Origin: JACMOY01 sp038322575
Lineage (GTDB): Bacteria; Actinomycetota; Actinomycetes; Actinomycetales; Angustibacteraceae
Assembly (NCBI GenBank): GCA_038322575.1
Contig: JBBQGB010000007.1
Span: forward strand, 12,398 to 76,397
Reading direction: 5' to 3'
Length of the DNA stretch: 64,000 nt
Below the pieces are notes generated by a model. It did not search any database. It was not told the origin of the DNA and saw only the letters and a list, made by a program, of their open reading frames with translations. The translations under genes were made by a program, and so were the position numbers. Positions 17,801 to 24,695 of this stretch are shown one piece after another; position 1 is the stretch's first letter, and every line of letters begins with the position of its first letter.

Positions 17801-18955
17801 GCCTCAGGTCAGCTCAAGGCGTTGCAGGCGTTGCCGCACATGGGAACCGCGCTCTCGCACGACCAACCGCGCCTGGTCGCCAGACTCGTCGTCCGGCTCG
17901 CGGGCGAGGTCCGCCGACGGCTCGACGACCCGCGGCTGCCGAGGCCGACGCTCGTGCTGCTCGTGGACGGCTCGGACGCGCTGGTCGAGTCGCTCGACGC
18001 CGTCGACCACGGGCGCACCAGCGAGGCCCTCGCCGCCCTGCTGCGCGACGGGCCGTCGGCGGGTCTGCACGCCGTGGTCACGGGGCACCGCGCGCTGCTC
18101 ACCTCGCGGCTGACCGCCGTGATCCCCGACCGCCTCCTGCTGCGCGTCGGCGACCCCACCGACCTGTTGCTGGCCGGGTTGCCGACGTCCGCCGGAACCA
18201 GCTCGCTGCCCGGCCGGGGCGTGCGCACCCGCGACGGCGCCGCCGTCCAGCTGGCCCTGGCCGACGTGGATCGAACCGTCGCCGAGGTGCGCCGCACCTG
18301 GCCCGGGGCCCCCACCCACCGACTGCGCGTGCGTGAGCTGCCGGCGTCGGTGACGCTCGGCGAGCTGGACTGCGCCGACGACACCGGCGGCGGGGTGCTG
18401 CTCGGGGTCGGCGGCGACGAGGCGGGGCCGGTGCGGCTGGACCTGCGCCGGCATCGGCTGGCCCTGGTGGCCGGCCCACCGGGCGCAGGCCGGTCGACGA
18501 CGCTGCTCACCCTGGCCCGCGGCCTGAGCGCCGCGGGGGTCCCCGTCCTCGCCGTCTGCCCGCGCGAGTCGCCGCTCACCGTCGGGCCGTGGCCGGTGCT
18601 GGCGGCGGACGACGTCCCCGGGCTGGCCGGGCGCCTCGCCCTCGACCCCGGGGTCGTCGTCCTCGTCGACGACGCCGAGCTGCTCGACCCCGGCCTCGAC
18701 GCGGCCCTGGACGCCCTGGCCCGCCGCCGCGGCCGGGCGGCCGTCGTGCTCGCGGGCAGCACGGCCGCGCTGCTGGGTGTCTACCGCGGCGCCGCGGCGA
18801 CGATCCGCTCGGCACGCACCGGCGTGCTGCTGGCGCCCACGCCGGCGGACGGCGAGCTGCTGGGGGTGCGCACCGAGCCGGCCGACCGCGCCGGCCCGGG
18901 CCGCGGGGTCCTCGTGGTCGCCGGGGACCAGACGCCGCTGCAGGTGGCCCGGTGA
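14873..18955 (+). CDS. Orphan FHA-FtsK/SpoIIIE ATPase (EssC/EccC-like)
   Basis: 1360 residues. An N-terminal ubiquitin-like/YukD-like stretch (about 1-80) precedes an FHA domain (about 100-165: VGRSPRAEIRI, DTSRWHL, DLGSVNGTTVEG). Two membrane segments lie near 225-265 (WLAMVLPLAVAVPAAVL, MFLLFALMSPVMIL). Three P-loop modules follow. The first is canonical, with GTTGAGKSE near 626, YKGG and VVVIDEFR near 733 and ATQRP. The second (GGPRSGRTR near 942) and third (GPPGAGRSTT near 1200) have Arg in place of the Walker A Lys. This is the architecture of EssC, the type VII secretion motor, but no WXG100, EsaA, EccB/D/E or mycosin gene is nearby. It may move or sense an unknown substrate, perhaps phospho-Thr partners bound by the FHA domain. 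Confidence 0.88.
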   Translation: MVTLRCSVVDPARDAGPIDVELSAPAGTTWRQVRDRVLDACAMVSGTPLVSDCAPVDGDDVLGRPPLLDGVLLVAGAADLVPRARGLLQLHVVGGPDSGRVHALPPGEHRVGRSPRAEIRIEDADTSRWHLAVRVAPDGVTVRDLGSVNGTTVEGTRIGEDPHPVQPGRRIRAGRSTLVVRSPAVPPAATRISHEGAIEVNPGPRPRTARAPVELHRPGPNPTERRQGVPWLAMVLPLAVAVPAAVLTRQPMFLLFALMSPVMILGTTVSERTRGRRERDHAQADHARRVAGVDAALAAALRDDLGCRRADAPDAAELLRCVSGPSARLWERGAASPDVLTLLLGSGRIRARVRVVRPDGSTEDHHLDDAPVTVSLPDVGHLGLAGHRAQVLAVGRHLVAQVAAWHSPRVVRLVVLGSTADWGWSRWLPHQTGPGPVDDVDDARALVATLLERARRQGDEMRAGEPALLTVLVVDRAGTRRSLPGLADLMVAGPAAGVHTICLDDDLSGLAGECRATFDVGPGSGRLVTEQACVEDVRWDGVSAGLAERVARALCPMRDAAPQSAAAVLPTDVRLLDLLDVDATDPASIVGGWNRCAATTLVTLGVGPDGPVVVDLRRDGPHVLVAGTTGAGKSELLQTLVAGLAVTNRPDQLSFVLVDYKGGAAFGGCAELAHTAGLVTDLDEHLAERALTSLGAELARRERLLRDTACPDVEAYHRLRVADPRLPALPRLVVVIDEFRVLAEELPAFVTGLVRIAAVGRSLGVHLVLATQRPAGIVTADIKANLSLRIALRLRDRSDSDDVLEAPDAARIDAQTPGRALSRNGSGALTLFQVARVNGSHPADDEPIRVHRVGEPPPSTERSDDDLGRVVVALREATRLADVVPAPPAWLAPLPTTVGVHELARTPDDGGGVAIGLVDLPAEQRQPPLTWDPARDGHLGLCGGPRSGRTRGILTIALSLAAATAPDDLHLHLVDAASGQLKALQALPHMGTALSHDQPRLVARLVVRLAGEVRRRLDDPRLPRPTLVLLVDGSDALVESLDAVDHGRTSEALAALLRDGPSAGLHAVVTGHRALLTSRLTAVIPDRLLLRVGDPTDLLLAGLPTSAGTSSLPGRGVRTRDGAAVQLALADVDRTVAEVRRTWPGAPTHRLRVRELPASVTLGELDCADDTGGGVLLGVGGDEAGPVRLDLRRHRLALVAGPPGAGRSTTLLTLARGLSAAGVPVLAVCPRESPLTVGPWPVLAADDVPGLAGRLALDPGVVVLVDDAELLDPGLDAALDALARRRGRAAVVLAGSTAALLGVYRGAAATIRSARTGVLLAPTPADGELLGVRTEPADRAGPGRGVLVVAGDQTPLQVAR

Positions 18956-19008
18956 GCCCACCGAAAACCACGTGTCAGCGCGGGATCGCCCTGGCACGCT
19001 CGTCACCC

Positions 19009-19875
19009 ATGGCCATCACCCGCCGTCCCGCCCGCCCCGACGACGCCGCGGCACTGCTCGACGTGTACACCGAGTACGACACCCTCGAGCTCGGCCAGCC
19101 CGAGATGGAGCTGTCCGACATCCAGGGCTGGCTCACGATCGAGGGCAACGAGCGGATCGTCGCCGAGCACGACGGCCGGGTCGTCGGGTACGCCGACGTC
19201 GGGGCGAACGGCGAGTCCGAGACCGTCGTCCTGCCCTCCTACGCCGGCGCACGCCAGCTGCAGCGCGAGCTGCTGGACTGGGTGGTGAGCACCGGGAAGC
19301 GGCGGTCGGTGGGCCGGCTCGAGCACTTCGCCGGCACGTCCCCCGACGGCGCCGCGGCGCTGCTGACTGACGCCGGGTTCGCCCACGCGCGGACGATCTG
19401 GCGGATGGCGCGGACGGTCACCGGCGGGCTGCCCGAGCCGACGTGGCCCGCCGGGGTGAGCCTTCGTGCGTTCGACCGCGAGCAGGACGCGCGCGAGGTG
19501 TGGCAGGTCGTGATGACCGCCTTCGCCGGCACGTTCGGCAGCCACCTGCGGCCGTTCGAGGAGTGGTCGACGCTGGTGCTCGACCAGGGCGGCGACGTCG
19601 TCTGCGCGGTCGAGGACGACGCGGTCGTCGCGGTCGCCACGACCGACGTCCGGCAGGGCGACGGGCACGTGGGGCAGCTCGCGGTGCTGCCGCAGCACCG
19701 GGGTCGCGGTCTGGGTCTGGCCCTGCTGCAGGAGTGCTTCCGGCGCGACGCCGCCGCTGGGCTGACCTCGACCACACTGACCGTCGACGGCGACAACGTG
19801 CTCGCGAGGCGGCTGTACGAGAAGGCCGGGATGGCCGTCGTCGCCGAGTACCGGCGCTGGGAGCGGGACGTCTGA
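19009..19875 (+). CDS. Tandem GNAT acetyltransferase
   Basis: 288 residues from ATG 19009; the longer frame above it belongs to the FtsK gene overlap and is not coding. Residues about 1-140 form a degenerate GNAT fold (ITRRPARPDDAAALLDVY) and residues about 145-288 a canonical one with the acetyl-CoA motif VGQLAVLPQHRGRGLGLALL and the NVLARRLYEKAGM end motif. The substrate is unknown. It starts 53 bp after the FtsK gene; a CACGCT hexamer ends 8 nt before its ATG, so it may have its own leaderless promoter. Confidence 0.9.
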   Translation: MAITRRPARPDDAAALLDVYTEYDTLELGQPEMELSDIQGWLTIEGNERIVAEHDGRVVGYADVGANGESETVVLPSYAGARQLQRELLDWVVSTGKRRSVGRLEHFAGTSPDGAAALLTDAGFAHARTIWRMARTVTGGLPEPTWPAGVSLRAFDREQDAREVWQVVMTAFAGTFGSHLRPFEEWSTLVLDQGGDVVCAVEDDAVVAVATTDVRQGDGHVGQLAVLPQHRGRGLGLALLQECFRRDAAAGLTSTTLTVDGDNVLARRLYEKAGMAVVAEYRRWERDV

Positions 19876-19887
19876 CCGGCCGGCTGC

Positions 19888-20862
19888 TCAGGCCGGCGGG
19901 TCGGCCAGGGTCCACCCGCGCTGCGGGTCGCCGAGCGCGACGGGTGTCTGCCGCCCGTACGGCCGCTGGGTCAGCGTGATCGCCTCGGCGTACCAGGTGG
20001 CGTAGCGCAGGGCCTCGCCCACGGTCACGCGGCGGTCGCCGTCCGCGTCGGCGCCGCGGTCCTGCATCCCCTTGGCCAACAGCAGCCCGGTCCAGACCGA
20101 CAGGCCCCACGGCGGGTACTCGTAGGCCTTCTGCGCGCCCGTCGACGCGCCGGTGAAGAGCACCCGGGCGCTCGGCAACCGGCCGGCGAAGCTGCCCGCC
20201 TCGCAGCCGGCGACGTCGACCCACATCCGCCCTGCGCCGCGCGCCAGCACCGCCTCGACGACCCGGTCGTCGACGAAGTCGCGGTCGACCGGCCACAGCG
20301 CCTCGCGTCCCCCGCCCCGCTGCTTCACGTGACCGGAGTAGTGGAACACCGTGAACGTCCCCGGCCGGCTGCGCGCCGCCAACCAGGCCAGCTCGGCCCG
20401 CAGCGCGCGACCGGTGACCTGCCCGTCGACCAGCAGGTGCACGTTCTGCGGCAGCCACCCTGCGTCCAGCAGCCGGGTGCGCCACAGCCGCGCGTCGGCG
20501 GCGCCCGCGGTCGTGTCGTGCGTCGGCGGGCGGTAGTCGGTGATGCCCACCAGCACCGCGAAGCGCCGCCCGGGCGGGGCCGTGCGACCCGGGCGGACGT
20601 CGACCCCGGCCCCGGGCGGAGCGCCGAGCGACCGCACGGCCCCCGGCACGATGGCGACGGCGGGGTCGAGCCGGACGACGGGACGGGCCGGCGCCGGCGT
20701 CGGCCGCGCGCCGGTGGGGGTCGGCCCGGCGCTGGAGGCGGCCTCGGACGACCTCGGCGACGACGCCGGACCGGACGCCGGACCGGACGCCGGGCCGGGC
20801 GGCGGAGCGGCCGAGCACCCGGCGATCAGCGCCAGGACCACCCCCGTCAGCCGCCGCCTCAC
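19888..20862 (-). CDS. Caspase-like (peptidase C14) lipoprotein with EF-hand loop
   Basis: 324 residues from GTG 20862. This start gives a lipoprotein signal (RRRLTGVVLALIAGC, lipobox LIAGC) and has CACACT 6 nt upstream; ATG 20895 is an alternative that would spoil the signal peptide. A Pro/Ala/Ser-rich linker with PASG repeats (about 17-70) follows. The caspase p20 fold begins with FAVLVGITDYR; the catalytic dyad is visible as His178 (YSGH) and Cys220 (DVAGCEAG). A perfect 12-residue EF-hand calcium loop, DADGDRRVTVGE, occupies residues 272-283. Bacterial caspase homologues cleave after Arg/Lys or Asp, and many metacaspases need calcium. An anchored, extracytoplasmic, Ca-responsive protease is inferred. 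The target is unknown. Confidence 0.87.
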   Translation of the reverse strand: MRRRLTGVVLALIAGCSAAPPPGPASGPASGPASSPRSSEAASSAGPTPTGARPTPAPARPVVRLDPAVAIVPGAVRSLGAPPGAGVDVRPGRTAPPGRRFAVLVGITDYRPPTHDTTAGAADARLWRTRLLDAGWLPQNVHLLVDGQVTGRALRAELAWLAARSRPGTFTVFHYSGHVKQRGGGREALWPVDRDFVDDRVVEAVLARGAGRMWVDVAGCEAGSFAGRLPSARVLFTGASTGAQKAYEYPPWGLSVWTGLLLAKGMQDRGADADGDRRVTVGEALRYATWYAEAITLTQRPYGRQTPVALGDPQRGWTLADPPA

Positions 20863-20868
20863 GGCACC

Positions 20869-20874
20869 AGTGTG
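20869..20874 (-). promoter_or_regulatory. -10 hexamer CACACT of the caspase-like gene
   Basis: On the minus strand CACACT ends 6 nt before GTG 20862, without a Shine-Dalgarno. The same hexamer at similar spacing precedes the PaaX-like gene at 59419. Confidence 0.4.
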
Positions 20875-20881
20875 CGCCCCG

Positions 20882-20887
20882 TAACCT
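20882..20887 (+). promoter_or_regulatory. -10 hexamer TAACCT of the SSAT-like GNAT gene
   Basis: TAACCT ends 6 nt before ATG 20894 and there is no Shine-Dalgarno, as expected for a leaderless mRNA. It lies back to back, 7 bp from the caspase-gene hexamer. Confidence 0.5.
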
Positions 20888-20893
20888 CGCGCC

Positions 20894-21394
20894 ATGGCCC
20901 CTCCCACGATCCGGCCGGCCCAGCCCGCCGACGTCCCCGCCCTGCTCACCCTGGTGCGCGAGCTCGCCGAGTACGAGCGCGAGCCGGACGCCGTCGAGGC
21001 CACCCACGAGCACTTCGAGCAGGCGCTGTTCCCGGCGGACGGCGAGGCCCGCAGCCACGCGCTGGTCGCCGAGGCCGACGGCGAGGTGGTGGGCCTGGCG
21101 GTCTGGTACGTGACGTTCTCGACCTGGACCGGCCGGCACGGGATCTGGCTCGAGGACCTCTACGTGCGGCCCGCGCTGCGCGGATCGGGCCTGGGCACGG
21201 CCCTGCTCGCCAGCCTGGCCGCGACCGTTGTCGACCGGGGCTGGCGGCGCCTGGAGTGGTGGGTGCTGGGCTGGAACACCCCGTCCATCGCCTTCTACGA
21301 CTCCCTGGGCGCGCGGCCGATGGGCGACTGGGTGCACTACCGGATGGACGGCGCCGCGCTGGCCGCGCTGGCCGCCCGGGCGCCGTCCGCGTAG
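20894..21394 (+). CDS. GNAT acetyltransferase, diamine/thialysine acetyltransferase-like
   Basis: 166 residues, the length of the spermidine/spermine N1-acetyltransferase (SSAT) group. Diagnostic features are the start IRPAQPADVPALLTLVRELAEYE, the core GIWLEDLYVRPALRGSGLG containing the acetyl-CoA loop, and WNTPSIAFYDSLGA. It probably acetylates a small polyamine or amino compound. The gene is divergent from the caspase-like gene with 31 bp between start codons. Substrate is inferred from family only. Confidence 0.9.
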   Translation: MAPPTIRPAQPADVPALLTLVRELAEYEREPDAVEATHEHFEQALFPADGEARSHALVAEADGEVVGLAVWYVTFSTWTGRHGIWLEDLYVRPALRGSGLGTALLASLAATVVDRGWRRLEWWVLGWNTPSIAFYDSLGARPMGDWVHYRMDGAALAALAARAPSA

Positions 21395-21459
21395 ACGCGA
21401 CGGCGCCGACCCGTCACCATGGCGTGAGGCACGACGGACCGGCGGAGGGGGGCGAGGAG

Positions 21460-21882
21460 GTGGGCGCGACCAGCCTGGTCGGTCTCGACACCGAGACCGC
21501 CGACGTCGTCGAGCTCGAGGTGCCCGCCTCGGCCGCGTACATCGCCGTCGTCCGCACCGCCGCAGCCGGTCTGGCGGCCCGGGTCGACCTCACGCTGGAC
21601 CGGATCGAGGACCTGCGGATCGCCGTGGACGAGGCGTGCGCCCTGCTGGTCGCCGGCACCGACGAGGGGGCGCCGATCACCACGCTGCGCTGCGTGTTCG
21701 TCCTCGAGGAGCCGTCGCTGACCGTCGAGGTGAGCGGGCCGCGCACCGACCTGCCCGACCGGACGGCGTTCGCCTGGTCGGTGCTCTCGGCCCTGGTCGA
21801 CGGCGTCGAGTCCGGCGAGCACGACGACGGTCGCACCTGGCTGCGCCTGGTCGTGCGCCGCGGCAGCGGGCAGTGGGGCTGA
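21460..21882 (+). CDS. rsbW: Anti-sigma factor RsbW/UsfX-like
   Basis: 140 residues from GTG 21460, preceded by G-rich GGAGGGG about 10 nt up; GTG 21424 is an in-frame alternative adding 12 residues. It belongs to the serine kinase-type ATP-binding anti-sigma family: VELEVPASAAYIAVVRTAAAG opens the fold and RIEDLRIAVDEACALLV carries the N-box region, here without the Asn typical of active kinases, as in other actinobacterial SigF antagonists. It lies 21 bp upstream of a SigF-type sigma factor, its presumed target. Confidence 0.9.
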   Translation: MGATSLVGLDTETADVVELEVPASAAYIAVVRTAAAGLAARVDLTLDRIEDLRIAVDEACALLVAGTDEGAPITTLRCVFVLEEPSLTVEVSGPRTDLPDRTAFAWSVLSALVDGVESGEHDDGRTWLRLVVRRGSGQWG

Positions 21883-21903
21883 GTCGATGACCGGGGGGCG
21901 AGG

Positions 21904-22680
21904 GTGACGCTGCCGGCCCAGTCGCGCCGCGCTCCGCAGGCCGGTGCGGCGGACGTCGTCGTCCTGTGCCGGCTGGCGCCGGACGACCCACGGCGGGCCG
22001 ACCTGCGCTCGCAGGTGGTCGAGGCGCACCTGCCGCTGGTGCACCATCTGGCCCGCCGCTACCGGCACCTGGGCGAGCCGGTCGAGGACCTCGTGCAGGT
22101 CGGCACGATCGGGCTGATCCACGCGGTCGACCGCTTCGACCCCGAGCGCGGCGTCGAGCTCGCGAGCTACGCCACCCCGGTCATCCTGGGCGAGATCCGC
22201 CAGCACTTCCGCGACCGGTCGGGTGCGATGCGGGTGCCCCGACGGCTCTCCGAGCTGGGTGTGTCGATGGGCGCGGCCCGCACCGACCTCACCCAGCGGC
22301 TGGGCCGCTCCCCCACCGTCGCCGAGCTCGCCGAGCACCTGGGCGAGGACGAGGAGACGGTCCTGGACGCGCTCGAAGCCGGCCGGGCGCGCATCGCGTG
22401 GCCACTGCCGGGCGACGACGACGCAACGCCGGGCGGGGGGCTCACCGACCGGTTCGGCGGTGAGGACGAGGCCCTGGCCGGCGTCGACGACCGCGAGACG
22501 CTGCGGCCGCTGCTGAGCCGGTTGCCGACCCGCGAGAAGCAGATCCTGGCGCTGCGCTTCCTGCGGGGCATGAGCCAGAGCGAGATCGCCGACGAGCTCG
22601 GCATCTCGCAGATGCACGTCTCGCGGCTGCTCAGCCGCACCGTCGCCGCGCTGTCGAGCAGCCTGGTCGAGACCCGCTGA
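21904..22680 (+). CDS. sigF: RNA polymerase sigma factor, SigB/SigF/SigG family
   Basis: 258 residues from GTG 21904 with GGGGGGCGAGG just upstream. Region 2 (EDLVQVGTIGLIHAVDRFDPERG, ASYATPVILGEIRQHFRD), region 3 (LGRSPTVAELAEHL) and region 4 with its HTH (LRFLRGMSQSEIADELGIS) are complete. Position immediately after an RsbW-type anti-sigma gene identifies it as the stress/development sigma factor of the SigF type. I did not find a convincing SigF-type promoter (GTTT...GGGTA) in front of the pair. Confidence 0.95.
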   Translation: MTLPAQSRRAPQAGAADVVVLCRLAPDDPRRADLRSQVVEAHLPLVHHLARRYRHLGEPVEDLVQVGTIGLIHAVDRFDPERGVELASYATPVILGEIRQHFRDRSGAMRVPRRLSELGVSMGAARTDLTQRLGRSPTVAELAEHLGEDEETVLDALEAGRARIAWPLPGDDDATPGGGLTDRFGGEDEALAGVDDRETLRPLLSRLPTREKQILALRFLRGMSQSEIADELGISQMHVSRLLSRTVAALSSSLVETR

Positions 22681-22705
22681 GCCGCGTCGCCGGGGGCGCG
22701 GCCGC

Positions 22706-23095
22706 TCAGCGGTCGGCGGGCACCGCGAACAGCCCGCGCATCGCCAGCGCCGCCGTGACGGCCAGCGGCACCCCGACGTACCAGCGGCCGGACTGCACCA
22801 GCCCGAACGACACCGGGAGCAGGACGATCTGCCAGGTCAGCGCCGGCGAGCGGGCCCAGCGGCGGCGCGCCACCAGCCCGCGCGCGACGAGCAGCAGCCC
22901 GGCGGCGGCCAGCACGAACAGCCCGGCCGAGGCCAGGACGTTGAACTCCGAGAACCCCCGCGACTGCGCGGCCACGTAGAAGACGGCGAAGGCGAGCACC
23001 ACCACGGCCTGCAGGCCGACCATCGCGGCCGCGACCTGCGGCCAGCCCAGCGGGGCGTCGTCCACGGCGGGGGTGGGCTCGGGCACGGGCGCCAC
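22706..23095 (-). CDS. Small integral membrane protein, unknown function
   Basis: 129 residues from GTG 23095, the best start in front of PVPEPTPAVDD; the frame is open slightly further. Four hydrophobic segments are visible (near 20-42, 50-72, 82-98 and 102-122) with a basic loop GLVARRRWARS. I do not recognise a named domain; similar small membrane proteins are common in actinobacteria. It faces sigF tail to tail and is divergent from the DAG-kinase-like gene. Confidence 0.7.
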   Translation of the reverse strand: MAPVPEPTPAVDDAPLGWPQVAAAMVGLQAVVVLAFAVFYVAAQSRGFSEFNVLASAGLFVLAAAGLLLVARGLVARRRWARSPALTWQIVLLPVSFGLVQSGRWYVGVPLAVTAALAMRGLFAVPADR

Positions 23096-23147
23096 GGTAG
23101 CGCCCGGCCGGGGGCACCGACCTGCCGAGGGCACCGACCGCGCCACC

Positions 23148-23153
23148 TACGCT
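23148..23153 (+). promoter_or_regulatory. -10 hexamer TACGCT for leaderless lipid kinase mRNA
   Basis: TACGCT ends 7 nt before GTG 23161 and no Shine-Dalgarno precedes the start, which indicates a leaderless transcript and fixes the start codon. Confidence 0.55.
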
Positions 23154-23160
23154 GCCCCCT

Positions 23161-24105
23161 GTGCAGGTGCTGCTGGTGGCCAACCCGGTCTCGACGTCCG
23201 CTGACGCCCGCGCGGTGCGTGCGGTCGCCGCGCTGCTCGGTGGCGCCTCACGCGTGCGGACCGTGCTGACGACCCACCGCGGCCACGCCCGTCAGCTCGC
23301 CGCCGACGCCCGCGAGCGCGGCCTCGACGCCGTCGTGGTCTTCGGCGGCGACGGGACGGTCAGCGAGATCGTTGACGGGCTGCTCGCGCACGGCCCCGCG
23401 GTCGACGTCCCCGCCCTCGGCGTGGTGCCCGGCGGGGCCGCCAACGTGCTGGCCCGCACCCTGGGTCAGCCCCGGTCGGCCCGACGGTCGGCGCACCTGG
23501 TGGCGCGCGCGCTCAGCCACGACAGCAGCCGTCGGCTCGGGCTGGCCCGGCTCGAGGTGCTCGGTGGCGCGGACGTCGGGGGTCATCGCTGGGTGGTCCT
23601 GAACGCCGGGCTCGGCCTGGACGCCGAGGCCATCGCCCGCGTCGAGGCCGCCCGCCGGCGCGGACGCCGGGCCAGCGGCCTGCGCTACGCCGTGTCGACC
23701 GTGCGGGCCTGGTCGGCCCTGGACCGCACCGCGGCGCCGATGACCCTCACCAGCCCGCAGGGTCAGGTGGCGGACCTGCCGATGGTCATCGCGACCAACA
23801 CCGACCCGTGGTCCTACCTCGGGCCGCACCGGCTGCGTCCGACGCCGCTCGCGTCCTTCGACCTCGGCATCGACGTCTCGGCGCCGCTGGCGATGACCGC
23901 CTCGCGCACCCTGACCTCGGTCGGGCGCATGCTCACCCACCGGCCGGGATCGCCCGAGCACACCTTCACCGCCCACGACCTGCCCTGGGTCGAGGTCACC
24001 TCCGACCGGGACGTCGCGCTGCAGGCCGACGGCGACTATCTCGGGCAGGTGCGCGGCGTGCGCCTGACGGCCGTACCCAGGGCCCTGCGGGTGCTGACGG
24101 CCTAG
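23161..24105 (+). CDS. Diacylglycerol kinase-family lipid kinase
   Basis: 314 residues. The DAGK catalytic domain begins at the start (LLVANPVSTSADAR) and has the nucleotide-binding GGDGTVSEI and VVPGGAANVLARTLG motifs; the C-terminal lobe has NAGLGLDAEAIARVE and the end motif LQADGDYLG. Such enzymes phosphorylate diacylglycerol, phosphatidylinositol precursors or related lipids at the membrane; the exact substrate is not evident. It lies just upstream of whiB, an arrangement also seen in mycobacteria. Confidence 0.9.
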   Translation: MQVLLVANPVSTSADARAVRAVAALLGGASRVRTVLTTHRGHARQLAADARERGLDAVVVFGGDGTVSEIVDGLLAHGPAVDVPALGVVPGGAANVLARTLGQPRSARRSAHLVARALSHDSSRRLGLARLEVLGGADVGGHRWVVLNAGLGLDAEAIARVEAARRRGRRASGLRYAVSTVRAWSALDRTAAPMTLTSPQGQVADLPMVIATNTDPWSYLGPHRLRPTPLASFDLGIDVSAPLAMTASRTLTSVGRMLTHRPGSPEHTFTAHDLPWVEVTSDRDVALQADGDYLGQVRGVRLTAVPRALRVLTA

Positions 24106-24119
24106 GGGGGTATCGTCGC

Positions 24120-24138
24120 GGAGCACACTCGGTGCTCC
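24120..24138. terminator. Hairpin after the lipid kinase gene
   Basis: GGAGCAC and GTGCTCC form a perfect 7-bp stem with a 5-nt loop, 15 nt after the kinase stop, followed by a C run. It may terminate the kinase mRNA or be part of the whiB leader. Confidence 0.45.
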
Positions 24139-24210
24139 CCCCGATGTCGCGACTGCGGACAGATCGGTCGCGTGAAACACTTGTGCCCGAGCACCCCCGG
24201 GTGTGATGGT

Positions 24211-24238
24211 GGGAACACACATGGTGGAGACGGCGTTG
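24211..24238 (+). promoter_or_regulatory. ECF sigma-type promoter upstream of whiB
   Basis: GGGAAC (24211-24216), 17 bp, CGTTG (24234-24238) matches the SigE/SigH-type consensus of actinobacteria and is identical in motif and spacing to the site in front of sigE at 56807-56834. Transcription would begin near 24245, giving a leader of about 150 nt before whiB. Confidence 0.6.
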
Positions 24239-24251
24239 TCGCCGTGCGGCT

Positions 24252-24267
24252 CGTGAAGTCATTCACA
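24252..24267 (+). promoter_or_regulatory. CRP/GlxR-like cAMP receptor site before whiB
   Basis: CGTGAAGTCATTCACA fits the TGTGA-N6-TCACA palindrome at 9 of 10 conserved positions. Mycobacterium tuberculosis whiB1 is known to be controlled by the cAMP receptor protein Rv3676. The site lies about 127 bp before the ATG and just after the predicted ECF start point, so it could repress that promoter or activate one further down. Confidence 0.5.
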
Positions 24268-24393
24268 AGGCCCGAGTCCCACCCAGAAGGCTCCGGACCC
24301 CGGTCTTCAACCGCTCGCCGCACCACCACCGCACGATGCCCTACCGCAGTACCTCGCCCCACCGTCTCGCCCCGGAACAGGAGTTCGATCCCG

Positions 24394-24642
24394 ATGGACT
24401 GGCGCCACCGCGCTGCCTGCCTCGACGAGGATCCCGAGTTGTTCTTCCCGATCGGCAACACCGGACCCGCCCTGCTGCAGATCGACGAGGCCAAGGCCGT
24501 CTGCCGCCGCTGCCCCGTCCTGGACACCTGCCTGAAGTGGGCGCTGGAGTCCGGCCAGGACGCCGGCGTCTGGGGCGGCCTGTCCGAAGACGAGCGTCGC
24601 GCCCTCAAGCGCCGCAACGCCCGGGCCCGCCGCGCCGTCTGA
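24394..24642 (+). CDS. whiB1: WhiB-family iron-sulfur regulator, WhiB1-like
   Basis: 82 residues from ATG 24394 (start MDWRHRAACLDEDPELFFP) with an ACAGGAG Shine-Dalgarno. The four cluster cysteines are Cys9, Cys37, Cys40 and Cys46, followed by the GVWGGLSEDER turn and a basic C-terminal tail for DNA contact. Length and motifs match WhiB1, the 4Fe-4S, nitric-oxide-sensitive regulator that binds region 4 of the housekeeping sigma factor. Its convergent neighbour is pdtaS, as in mycobacteria. The long upstream region carries an ECF-type promoter and a CRP-like site. Confidence 0.96.
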   Translation: MDWRHRAACLDEDPELFFPIGNTGPALLQIDEAKAVCRRCPVLDTCLKWALESGQDAGVWGGLSEDERRALKRRNARARRAV

Positions 24643-24657
24643 GCACCCGGCAACCAT

Positions 24658-24692
24658 GCGAACGCCCCGGCCCCGACGGCCGGGGCGTTCGC
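24658..24692. terminator. Bidirectional terminator between whiB and pdtaS
   Basis: A perfect 15-bp GC-rich stem (GCGAACGCCCCGGCC with its complement) and 5-nt loop occupy the convergent gap, 15 nt after whiB and 3 nt after the pdtaS stop. Confidence 0.85.
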
Positions 24693-24695
24693 GTG

